From Endozoicomonas sp. 8E (GTDB taxonomy: Bacteria > Pseudomonadota > Gammaproteobacteria > Pseudomonadales > Endozoicomonadaceae), in the NCBI RefSeq assembly GCF_032883915.1, contig NZ_CP120717.1, forward strand, positions 6,858,001-6,922,000: a stretch of 64,000 nucleotides of DNA. Reading direction: 5' to 3'. The position numbers were made by a program, and so were the translations under genes. Position 1 is the stretch's first letter, and every line of letters begins with the position of its first letter. The notes under the pieces were generated by a model that saw only the letters and a list, made by a program, of their open reading frames with translations, was not told the origin of the DNA and searched no databases. Of the stretch, positions 44,401-53,405 are shown one piece after another.

Positions 44401-45827
44401 GATACCCGCCGCCTCTATCGCCTTGTATTCCGCCATGGATACCCTCTCGCCTGCCTCCAGGCTGTTGGGAAAGCGAGTGGTCAGCCAGGCAATGCGATCA
44501 TGAATAGTCTGCCGTAACCAGCTGCGGTCACCGGGCAGAAAACCGCTGTGTTCGATCAGCCGGTCCAGGGCCTGCCAGTCAACCTGCCGCAAGATATCTT
44601 TCAGGGTGTGGCCCAGTAAGTCATCCTCTAATTGCGCAAGGATATCGACGCAGGGGTTGTCGATTGGCAACGAGTTCATGGGGGGTGCCTGAGGGTTCCG
44701 CAGCTTTTGCAGCAGCACGGGCATGGAGGAAAAATCATCCGGCTTGGGGTCAGGCTCTGGTTTCTCCGGGCACGGGTAGCGAGTTGCCATCCCGGCATAA
44801 TCCCAGTGGAACATGACCGGCTCCCCTTCCGGGGTCAGTTCAATGCCCTCCCAGGCACTGTTCACCATATTTTCGTTACCGACCATCACATTGATCAGCA
44901 TTAATCTGGCCCACTGTTCTGGAGACAGAGAGCGCAGCGTCGCCTCCCCGCCTTTGAGCTTATCCTGCCATTGTTTGGGGACAGGGCTGACCACATAAAA
45001 ATGACCCTCTTCCTGATGGACAAAGCTCTCAGGTACTCTGATGCCCAGCAGCCCGGCGAGGTTGGCCATCAGTAGCTGGTTGCGGGCACTTAGTTCACAG
45101 CTCGCCGGTTTGATGGAATAAACCTGTTGGCTGACGAGGTCGGTGTAAAGGCCCGCTGACAAGGTGCTGCTTTGGCATTCTTCCATGGCAGCAGCTTGCG
45201 GGGTCAGTTTTGCCAGGGAGAAAGACGATACCAGTGGTTCTGCCAGCTGCCCGGTATAAGGCGTAATCAACTCCCGGACAACACCGGACTGTTCACCTAT
45301 GCTAAACAGCTGATAACTGAAGGGCGAAGGGTGGTGCTCCCACTGCTTTTTAGTGTTTTCACACAGGCTGGCGTCACCGATGCTGAAGAAATGTTCGTGG
45401 CTGGCATTGCTGTCCTGCAACTTGATCGGGTACCAGAGGTCACCCTGTCTGGCAATCACCTGGCAGACCTCTTCGGCCAGCAGGCGCCAGTCTTGCCTCT
45501 GCTGATCATCCTGACAGGCCGCAAAACACTCCAGCCGATCCATATAAAAGCATCCTCTGACCCGCATAACATCCAGCGTATCCGCGTCATGGAGCAGACT
45601 GCGCAGGGTCTGTATCGTCTCTGGCAGATGTTCGCAGCCCTCCGGGTTATCCTTGTGGCAAATGGCTTCACCACACTGCCAGGCCAGGGACTGATCCACG
45701 CCGAAGTTGCGCAGGTGTTCCCTCAGGTTGTCAGCACTGGCCCGCTCCCACTCGGGCGTATCGTTCCCATCGCCTTCACGACCAGTGTCGTGAAACAGGC
45801 AGGTTTTAATCAGCAGGGGTACCATAT
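41452..45827 (-). pseudogene. Copy 6 of the giant family, 3' portion (IS-disrupted)
   Basis: This is the downstream 1,457 codons of copy 6, beginning inside the PDE-like domain just before LLIKTCLFHDTGREGDG and ending with an intact tail (GEWSKDKKLY). It contains the remaining metal ligands, the kinase-like segment, the middle and the pentapeptides (IDFRGCSMNGTVLQS). Joined to 47563-48094 it gives 4,908 bp, an uninterrupted 1,635-codon frame, so the insertion is the only lesion. An in-frame ATG near the junction could give a truncated product, but it would lack the H149/H153-type motif. Confidence 0.9.
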
Positions 45828-47558
45828 CCGCCTTTCACCACCCCTATCAGGAATACATGGACTCGTAAAAAATGCCCAAAATTTGAATGATCGTCCACTG
45901 CCTTTCCTTCAAGCCAATCACATGCTCCTCCTGATTATTGACCGTTAATACACTAAGCCCCTGGAAACAGAAAAATACCCATCTTGCTGTTGGGTTCTGG
46001 CAGGGCTTTTTTTTCTGGTCTGGAAATACACGACTTTGCTTTTTCAGTTCCTGCCTGATTCTGTGCTGGATAGCAGCATAGACCATCAGGCATAGAGTCA
46101 TCACCATTAACAGGGCTTCAATACGTTCCGCTTTCTTCAGATAGAGCGAAGATACCAGAAAGTCCGGGCTCTTCAGGAACCGAAAGCCGCCTTCAACTTT
46201 TTGTTGCGACTTATAAGTAGACAGCAGCTCAGAGGCATTCAAACTATTTTTATCCAGTTCATTGGTGCTTAGGATAAAACAACCCAGTGAGGCTTCTGCA
46301 TGCTCCCTTTTCTCGCAGGAAACAAAGCATTCAGCCTGCACAAAGTACTCGAAGTGATCAGGCTTGCTATCCGGCGATGGTCTTCCTTTGCCCGAATAGC
46401 AGGGTTTACGGATAACCTCTGGCTCTGTTTCGCTTTGGCAAAGTTTCGATTGTTTCTGCCACAAGGCAAAAGCCTTCAATGCATCGTCCCGGCACAAAAA
46501 GGCCTTTTTGCTCAGCTTCTCCAGATCACGGGCCTCTTTCAGTGACTGCTTTTGCATCTTTCGGGTCAATGTTTTCCGTTCACTAAGCCCGCGCTTTTTG
46601 TTGAGAAACAGGAACCATCGTTGCTGAACCCCTCCGTAGCAGGAAGGCACTTCAGCTGAGTAGTAATCTTCATAGCCTTCAACAGGCACCAGCGACATGG
46701 TTGGCGCTTTGCAGACCAGCTCCTTTGCCTCCTTGATGTTCAGGGGCACCCGGGAGATAAACAGCGGCTTTTGCTCATCAAGCAACTGAAGGGTTTCTGC
46801 AACATACATGGCAGCATCAGCAACCAGATAGCGGCTATTCAAAGCGGCCTTAAAACATGACAGATGATTTTTGATAATTTCCTGAAAACAGGTTTTGTCG
46901 TTTACATTACCGCTGGCAGGGGCCATAAACACAGGGATGCCCGCCTGATTTTCAGTCATTAACTGCAAGACTACCTGATTCAGGTCAGGCCGGTGGTCAC
47001 GGCTGTAACCTTGGCAGATATGAATACAATTTAAGTCGTCTGGATTGTCATGACTGTTATAGACTCCATCCACATGAAAGCTGGTGCCATCCAGATTTAA
47101 TGCCTTGCAAGGAAGTTTCAGATGATTGACGACCTTGACGGCCAGATTGAGATACAAGTCGCTAACACCAGCGTCGTACAAACTGTCGAGAGCCCGACCA
47201 AGTACCTTGTCGTTCAAGTGTTCAGCCTGTATACCTTCCCCGATAAGGCGGTCAATCGGCTTATCCTCAAAAAACTCAGGGAGCATGTACAGAGTTTGCC
47301 CCGTAAAGCCCAAGCCATTGATGATCATTGCAACTACAGCTTGTCCAATAGTGACATTACGAACATCGGAGTCATTTGTGATACGGGCATCAATGTATTC
47401 GGCTATCTTTAACTCCCGACACATAGCGGCAACCAAGCCAAGGTGGTTGAGGTTCTTAGACTGGTATTGAGCTTGAGGCATGTTGGTGTACCTGAATGTC
47501 TGTTTATTTCTTTGACAACAGATTTTAGGCAAATATCAATCGGTGTGGTGAAAGGCAG
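45828..47558 (-). mobile_element. IS1634-family insertion sequence inside copy 6
   Basis: This 1,731-bp element has imperfect terminal inverted repeats: left CCGCCTTTCACCACCCCTAT, right end reverse-complemented CTGCCTTTCACCACACCGAT, 17 of 20 matching. It is flanked by a 4-bp duplication ATAT (45824-45827 and 47559-47562). It encodes one full-length transposase, so it looks complete and recent. Confidence 0.92.
45847..47481 (-). CDS. IS1634-family DDE transposase
   Basis: This transposase has 544 residues from the ATG at 47481; a TTG 51 bases further upstream is in frame, but AGGT precedes the ATG. The N-terminus has the DUF4277-type signature: LNHLGLVAAMCRELKIAEYI, then GLGFTGQTLYMLPEFFEDKP and HLNDKVLGRALDSLYDAGV. 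The DDE catalytic triad is visible as LDGTSFHVDG (first Asp), LVADAAMY (second Asp) and QQKVEGGFRFLKSP (Glu). The length is normal for the family, with no frameshift. It moves the element by cut-and-paste within 45828-47558. Confidence 0.92.
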   Translation of the reverse strand: MPQAQYQSKNLNHLGLVAAMCRELKIAEYIDARITNDSDVRNVTIGQAVVAMIINGLGFTGQTLYMLPEFFEDKPIDRLIGEGIQAEHLNDKVLGRALDSLYDAGVSDLYLNLAVKVVNHLKLPCKALNLDGTSFHVDGVYNSHDNPDDLNCIHICQGYSRDHRPDLNQVVLQLMTENQAGIPVFMAPASGNVNDKTCFQEIIKNHLSCFKAALNSRYLVADAAMYVAETLQLLDEQKPLFISRVPLNIKEAKELVCKAPTMSLVPVEGYEDYYSAEVPSCYGGVQQRWFLFLNKKRGLSERKTLTRKMQKQSLKEARDLEKLSKKAFLCRDDALKAFALWQKQSKLCQSETEPEVIRKPCYSGKGRPSPDSKPDHFEYFVQAECFVSCEKREHAEASLGCFILSTNELDKNSLNASELLSTYKSQQKVEGGFRFLKSPDFLVSSLYLKKAERIEALLMVMTLCLMVYAAIQHRIRQELKKQSRVFPDQKKKPCQNPTARWVFFCFQGLSVLTVNNQEEHVIGLKERQWTIIQILGIFYESMYS

Positions 47559-47562
47559 ATAT

Positions 47563-48094
47563 GGTCGGGAAATGCCCGCGCCTGTGGGTCGCCGTGCTGT
47601 TTACGCAGTTCCAACAGGGCTACAGCCCAGATTGCTGCCCGACAACTGTGCTGGAGACCGTGAACCTCACGGGCAATGGTCCCGGCAGGCGGTGAGATGT
47701 GTGATGGGCGATAAGGCTGAAGCAAGGCTGTTTTCGCTACCTGAGTGGACTCAATCAACGATGGATCAATGACCGGCCAATGGGCTGTTTCGGTTGCAGC
47801 TATTTTCGGACGTTTTCTTACCGGTTCAATGGTCAGCGTTTCCAGCCCTGTCTCAATGATTTTCGGGGCAATATCAGTGGCGGCTACTTGATGCCCTGCC
47901 ATGTGCCTGTAATGAATATTGGTTGCCTCATCCCCCTTTGCAGAAGCAACATCGGGGAGCATTACTTTTTTACTTTTACTCACTTTTCTGGCAGAAGCGA
48001 TGCCTGTCTTATCATTTTCAGACAAACTAACGGGGCCGACAAAAGCTCCCTGTTCACTTATTTCACCTACTGTTTTAATGCGGAGCGAATCCAT
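47563..48094 (-). pseudogene. Copy 6 of the giant family, 5' portion (IS-disrupted)
   Basis: This is the first 177 codons of copy 6 from the shared ATG, through VHGLQHSCRAAIW, cut after ARAFPDH by the IS. The N-terminal tail (MDSLRIKTVGEISEQGAF) is close to that of copy 9, unlike the body of copy 6, which is close to copy 5. It still has its promoter dyad and leader (7-base A-tract), so a short N-terminal peptide may be made. Confidence 0.9.
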
Positions 48095-48160
48095 TTTTTT
48101 AGCCCTCACTACAGTCCTTGTAATACTGATCTTTTTGAGTCAGACCGAATCGATTACAGT

Positions 48161-48177
48161 TTGGACAGTTTATCCAA
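48161..48177 (-). promoter_or_regulatory. 17-bp dyad element of copy 6
   Basis: TTGGATAAACTGTCCAA followed by CTGTAATCG, identical to copy 1 over the element. Confidence 0.55.
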
Positions 48178-48278
48178 TAATTAGTTCCATCCATTCTGTG
48201 AAGACTGGGCAAAACTATGAGATTGGCTCCTAAACTGCCGAATGGCAGGAGGTGTTGAGGAGGGCAGGCAATTCGAAC

Positions 48279-51200
48279 TCAATAAAATCTGGGGGGTTTG
48301 GCCCATTCCCCAAATTCGTCCACAAGCAACGAAGCCCACTCTTTATGAATTTTTATATGTTTTTCCATGTTAGCGCTATAGAGCTCCAGCCAATTTTCCA
48401 CATCCTGACCTTTACACAACAATGCTATAAATTCCCTGGTTGTTGAGGGGCTAACGACAACATTTTGATGAAGCAAACAGTGTTTGGCTATTGTTAATTG
48501 ACTCTTTTCTGAGCATTCTTCCCAGAATTGATGAATACAGTCCCGGTATTTTTCAAGGTAACTCTTACAAAGCAAAGCCTTGTAAACTCGCATTTCAACC
48601 AGAGGCAGGTCATCCGTATTGCTTTGTGTACTTCCTCTGCTTACCTCAGGAATGGCCTTCAAGCAATGGTCATGCTCATCCGCGCTCTTGGCACTGACGC
48701 CAAAGTCTATATATTGATCATTAGATTCCGGGAATAGAACGAGGTTAATAACATTTAACATCAACGCCAAAACCGCTTCCTGGGAAAAGTCACTGTGTTT
48801 GACGAGATAGAGTTTAAATAATTTTTCAAATGGATCATCTCGCACCCCCTTATAATTTCCTTTTTTCAGGAATACGGTTCTGAACTCAAAATACAAATCT
48901 TTGAGATCTTTTATTTTGCGATCATAGAATTCCCGATTACTCCTGATAAAATTTATTGCATTGTCAGTATTTTTAAAGTCAATGGAAAAAAGCCCATAAA
49001 TAATATGACAAAGTTGCTGTGGATACGTTGTGATAATTTCTTCAATATGTTGGGAGAGAATATCCCGGCTTAAATCATCCAGCGGTGCTGAGCCGAGGCA
49101 TAGACAATAACTTTTGCCCATCGCTTCCAGCCATTGTTTCAGATTGAACTCATTGTGCTCATTAACACACGACTGATACAGGATTCGGGAAAGCTGGTGT
49201 GTGCTTTCATATACCGAGCCATCCTGATCATTTTCAACGTGAAAACAGGCATTGTCTAATATCGATGATGAAAACCGCTTACCTTCAAAAAAACATTTGA
49301 CGAAAAAGCCATCTTTAACATTGGCACTGTTTAACAGCTCTGTATTGAATTTACACTTCTCAAATGAAACAGATTGCAACACTGTGCCGTTCATTGAACA
49401 GCCTCTGAAATCAATCCTTTTTATTCTAGGCCAACCATTCAGCTTAAGGCCATCCAGGGAATCCAGCCTGCCCTTCAACAGTTGTGGGTTTTGCTCAAAC
49501 AACAACTGTAAGCGCTCTTCACCACAAACCCTGACGAGACTTTTAATGCTTTCGTCAAACTGGCTGCCTTTACAGGTTATCTCATGGTAAAGGGCTGACC
49601 AGGACTGCCGAAAAAGCTGCTCCAGCGGGCGCCCGTCGGGCCAGTGGCTGAAGCGCTTCTTCAAAGTAGACAACAACTGGCGTTTTTTTTCGGGAGAACT
49701 GATCTCAAGTAGTTTCAACTCATCAAACAAGGACAGAGGATTGGAAAAACGAGTCTCCTGTGATTGACTTGGATCATTGCCCTCAATCAGACTGCGGTAG
49801 TCGTGTGTTGACTGTGCAATGATTTTCTCATTACGGGCGAAGGCGTCCAAACCAATGGCCCCTGTAAACTGGCATTGAGTGGCATAAATTTCTGCATCCA
49901 TCCGGCCGAGTGTTTCAGAAGTCAATTCCATACAGATGACCCCTTCTTCATAAAGCCGCCTGGAATAATCTGCCAATTCCCTGTTCTCCATGACTCGGGT
50001 GAATGCATATTCAGTGTCGCATTTCATCCTGCTTACCGAAGCTTTGGCAAGGATATGCCAGGCAGGTTTCATCCCGATCTGAGTACGCCGTTCATAGGAG
50101 CTCAGGGTAGCTTCATTTTCCAGGCTTTTGATCACAAATTGATCATCGTTTTCTTCCTGCTCAGCACAAAAGTTTATATCGTGCCCGGAGCAGAACTTTC
50201 CGGCGGGGTTTGCCGAAATGCCATGGGGCAACCCCGGGCGGTATTTCACCCAACGTCCTGCGCGAATACGAGAATGGATTTCCCAATCAAGCCATTTTTC
50301 GTCACTGAAGTTCAGCAATTCTTTAAGAAATGCTTTTTTGCCGATGTTTACCGGAGTATTGATATCCGCTGCCACGGCAAGGTTCATATCGCCAAGACAG
50401 CCATGGTAGTGGGAGAGAGCGTCCAGCCACTGCTCTTCCAGGTCAAGGGTATCTGGTCGCTCAGCACCAATACCCAGCTCTGCCAGTTCCCTGAACAATG
50501 CTTCAACCACCGTTTTGCTGTGTCCCCCAAAGGTGAGGGTCAGTTGATTTTCAAAGCTGAGGGCTTCAGGCAGCTTCGGAGGAGAAAACAGAATACTGCC
50601 CCCTTCACAGACCGCCGATTCGAGTACAACTGCCCGAACCGGTTGGGCGGTCAGGCGGGCAGCCTTCAGTTGTTTCGGACTCAGGTAACTGACGCTCTGG
50701 CCTGTCAGTTTGGCAAAACCATGGCTGAATTCAGCCAGTTCTACTTTCGCTTCAACTTCTTTGCTGGTTCTTGAACTGACACGTGCTGGTAAGGCCGGGA
50801 AAGGCAGAGGCGTTTCGATGGCTGGCAGTTTTGCAATGGCCGGCCGGTCGGCGGCTAACGACGCCCGGCACTTGTTAGCAATGTCCCGCAGAATCATCAC
50901 GGTGTTATCAATGGTATCGTGATCCCTTTCGTGCCATCGTGTTTTATCTCTGGTTAACTGGTCCGCCACGCCGTTGGAGTCTTTGGCCAGGCTAATCAGG
51001 TCGCTGCGCCAGTCGCGGTAACGGTCATTCAGGCGATGGTGGGTATATTTAACTCTGCTGGCCAGACGGTGCAATTTCCGTTCCAGGGCCAGGTTATCCG
51101 CCAGTTTGTTGCTGGCTTCCCGGGACAACTTGAGGGTCATCCGGGTGATAGGCTGGCCATTGGCATCCAGTAACTGGCTGATACCGATCTGCCCGCCGCG

Positions 51201-53195
51201 AACATCCCGGCCTTTGACCGGCAGCCAACCGCCACGAATACCCGCCGCCTCTATCGCCTTGTATTCCGCCATGGATACCCTCTCACCTGCCTCCAGGCTG
51301 TTGGGAAAGCGAGTGGTCAGCCAGGCAATACGATCGTGAAGGGTCTGTCGTAACCAGCTGCGGTCACCGGGCAGAAAACCGCTTTGTTCGATCAGCCGGT
51401 CCAGCGCCTGCCAGTCAACCTGCCGCAAGATATCTTTCAGGGTATGGCCCAGTAAGTCATCCTCTAAGTGTGCAAGAATATCGACGCAGGGGTTGTCGAT
51501 CGGCAACGAGTTCATCGGGGGTGCCTGAGGGTTCCGCAGTTTTTGCAGCAGCACGGGCATGGAGGAAAAATCATCCGGCTTGGGGTCAGGCTCTGCTTTT
51601 TCAGGACACGGGTAGCGAGTTGCCATCCCGGCATAATCCCAGTGGAATATGACCGGCTCCCCTTCCGGGGTCAGTTCAATGCCCTCCCAGGCACTGTTCA
51701 CCATATTTTCGTTACCGACAATCACATTGATCAGCAATAATCTGGCCCACTGTTCTGGAGACAGAGAGCGCAGCGTCGCCTCGCCGCCTTTGAGCTTACC
51801 CTGCCATTGTTTGGGGACAGGGCTGACCACATAAAAATGACCCTCTTCCTGATGGACAAAACTCTCAGGTACTCTGATGCCCAGCAGCCCGGCGAGGTTG
51901 GCCATCAGTAGCTGGTTGCGGGCACTTAGTTCACAGCTCGCCGGTTTGATGGAATAAACCTGTTGGCTGACGGGGTCGGTGTAAAGCCCCGCTGACAAGG
52001 TGCTGCTTTGGCATTCTTCCATGGCAGCAGCTTGCGGGGTCAGTTTTGCCAGGGAGAAAGACGATACCGGTGGTTCTGTCAGCTGTCCGGTATAGGGCGT
52101 AATCAACTCCCGGACAACACCGGACTGTTCACCAACGCTAAACAGCTGATAACTGAAGGGCGAAGGATGGTGCTCCCACTGCTTTTTAGTGTTTTCACAC
52201 AGGCTGGCGTCACCGATGCTGAAGAAATGTTCGTGGCTGGCATTGCTGTCCTGCAACTTGATCGGGTACCAGAGGTCACCCTGCCTGGCAATCACCCGGC
52301 AGACCTCTTCGGCCAGCAGGCGCCAGTCTTGCCTCTGCTGATCATCCTGACAGGCCGCAAAACACTCCAGCCGATCCATATAAAAGCATCCTCTGACCCG
52401 CATAACATCCAGCGTATCCGCGTCATGGAGCAGACTGCGCAGGGTCTGTATCGTCTCTGGCAGATGTTCGCAGCCCTCCGGGTTATCCTTGTGGCAAATG
52501 GCTTCACCACACTGCCAGGCCAGGGACTGATCCACGCCGAAGTTGCGCAGGTGTTCCCTCAGGTTGTCAGCACTGGCCCGCTCCCACTCCAGCGTATCGT
52601 CTCCATCGCCTTCACGACCAGTGTCGTGAAACAGGCAGGTTTTAATCAGCAGGGGTATCATGTCGTCGGGAAATGCCCGCGCCAGGCGATCGCCGTGCAG
52701 TTTACGCAGTTCCAACAGGGCTACAGCCCAGATTGCTGCCCGACAACTGTGCTGGAGACCATGAACCTCACGGGCAATGGTCCCGGCAGGCGGTGAGATG
52801 TGTGATGGGCGATAAGGCTGAAGCAAGGCTGTTTTCGCTACCTGAGTGGACTCAATCAACGATGGATCAATGACCGGCCAATGGGCTGTTTCGGTTGCAG
52901 CTATTTTCGGACGTTTTTTTACCGGTTCAATGGTCAGCGTTTCCAGCCCTGTCTCAATTATTTTTGGGGGAATATCAGTGGCGGCTACTTCCTGCCCGAC
53001 ATTTCGCATGCAATGAATATTGGCTGCCTCATCCCGCTTTGCAGAAGCAACATCCGTGGACATTAACTCTCTACTTATACTCACTTTTCTGGCAAAAGCG
53101 GTGCCTGTCTTATCAATATTTTCAGATAAACTTGAGCCGGCAAAAGGCCCCTCTTCTCTTGTTCCACCTACTGTTTTACTGAGGAGCGAATCCAT
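48279..53195 (-). CDS. Giant PDE-like/kinase-like/pentapeptide-repeat protein, copy 7
   Basis: This 1,638-residue paralogue has an intact tail (GEWAKPPRFY). Its N-terminal tail resembles copy 2 (IHCMRNVGQEVAATDIPPK), while the stretch over the PDE-like and kinase-like domains (about 51.5-52.6 kb) is nearly identical to copy 6 (44.6-45.8 kb). The pentapeptide region begins IDFRGCSMNGTVLQSVSFEK. All metal-ligand motifs are present. It has a 7-base A-tract, and the ATG at 53195 is the shared start. Confidence 0.85.
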   Translation of the reverse strand: MDSLLSKTVGGTREEGPFAGSSLSENIDKTGTAFARKVSISRELMSTDVASAKRDEAANIHCMRNVGQEVAATDIPPKIIETGLETLTIEPVKKRPKIAATETAHWPVIDPSLIESTQVAKTALLQPYRPSHISPPAGTIAREVHGLQHSCRAAIWAVALLELRKLHGDRLARAFPDDMIPLLIKTCLFHDTGREGDGDDTLEWERASADNLREHLRNFGVDQSLAWQCGEAICHKDNPEGCEHLPETIQTLRSLLHDADTLDVMRVRGCFYMDRLECFAACQDDQQRQDWRLLAEEVCRVIARQGDLWYPIKLQDSNASHEHFFSIGDASLCENTKKQWEHHPSPFSYQLFSVGEQSGVVRELITPYTGQLTEPPVSSFSLAKLTPQAAAMEECQSSTLSAGLYTDPVSQQVYSIKPASCELSARNQLLMANLAGLLGIRVPESFVHQEEGHFYVVSPVPKQWQGKLKGGEATLRSLSPEQWARLLLINVIVGNENMVNSAWEGIELTPEGEPVIFHWDYAGMATRYPCPEKAEPDPKPDDFSSMPVLLQKLRNPQAPPMNSLPIDNPCVDILAHLEDDLLGHTLKDILRQVDWQALDRLIEQSGFLPGDRSWLRQTLHDRIAWLTTRFPNSLEAGERVSMAEYKAIEAAGIRGGWLPVKGRDVRGGQIGISQLLDANGQPITRMTLKLSREASNKLADNLALERKLHRLASRVKYTHHRLNDRYRDWRSDLISLAKDSNGVADQLTRDKTRWHERDHDTIDNTVMILRDIANKCRASLAADRPAIAKLPAIETPLPFPALPARVSSRTSKEVEAKVELAEFSHGFAKLTGQSVSYLSPKQLKAARLTAQPVRAVVLESAVCEGGSILFSPPKLPEALSFENQLTLTFGGHSKTVVEALFRELAELGIGAERPDTLDLEEQWLDALSHYHGCLGDMNLAVAADINTPVNIGKKAFLKELLNFSDEKWLDWEIHSRIRAGRWVKYRPGLPHGISANPAGKFCSGHDINFCAEQEENDDQFVIKSLENEATLSSYERRTQIGMKPAWHILAKASVSRMKCDTEYAFTRVMENRELADYSRRLYEEGVICMELTSETLGRMDAEIYATQCQFTGAIGLDAFARNEKIIAQSTHDYRSLIEGNDPSQSQETRFSNPLSLFDELKLLEISSPEKKRQLLSTLKKRFSHWPDGRPLEQLFRQSWSALYHEITCKGSQFDESIKSLVRVCGEERLQLLFEQNPQLLKGRLDSLDGLKLNGWPRIKRIDFRGCSMNGTVLQSVSFEKCKFNTELLNSANVKDGFFVKCFFEGKRFSSSILDNACFHVENDQDGSVYESTHQLSRILYQSCVNEHNEFNLKQWLEAMGKSYCLCLGSAPLDDLSRDILSQHIEEIITTYPQQLCHIIYGLFSIDFKNTDNAINFIRSNREFYDRKIKDLKDLYFEFRTVFLKKGNYKGVRDDPFEKLFKLYLVKHSDFSQEAVLALMLNVINLVLFPESNDQYIDFGVSAKSADEHDHCLKAIPEVSRGSTQSNTDDLPLVEMRVYKALLCKSYLEKYRDCIHQFWEECSEKSQLTIAKHCLLHQNVVVSPSTTREFIALLCKGQDVENWLELYSANMEKHIKIHKEWASLLVDEFGEWAKPPRFY

Positions 53196-53261
53196 TTTTT
53201 TAGCCCTCACTACTGTCCTTGTAATATTGACCTTCTTGAGTCAAACCGAATCCATTGAAAC

Positions 53262-53278
53262 TTAGACAGTTTATCCAG
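53262..53278 (-). promoter_or_regulatory. 17-bp dyad element of copy 7
   Basis: CTGGATAAACTGTCTAA followed by TTTCAATGG; a weaker dyad and -10-like box than in the other copies. Confidence 0.5.
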
Positions 53279-53405
53279 TCAGTTAGTTCCATCCATTCTG
53301 TGAAGACTGGGCAAAACTGTGAGATTGGCTCCATACCTGCCGAATCACAACATCACCTTGTCTATTGTTAAAAGTGCCTCACTGAGGAGGGCAGGCAACT
53401 CGAAC

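Noticed and set aside
47482-47532. 17-codon N-terminal extension of the transposase from a TTG
   Set aside because: The extension has no homology to the family start, and the ATG with AGGT upstream gives the usual N-terminus.
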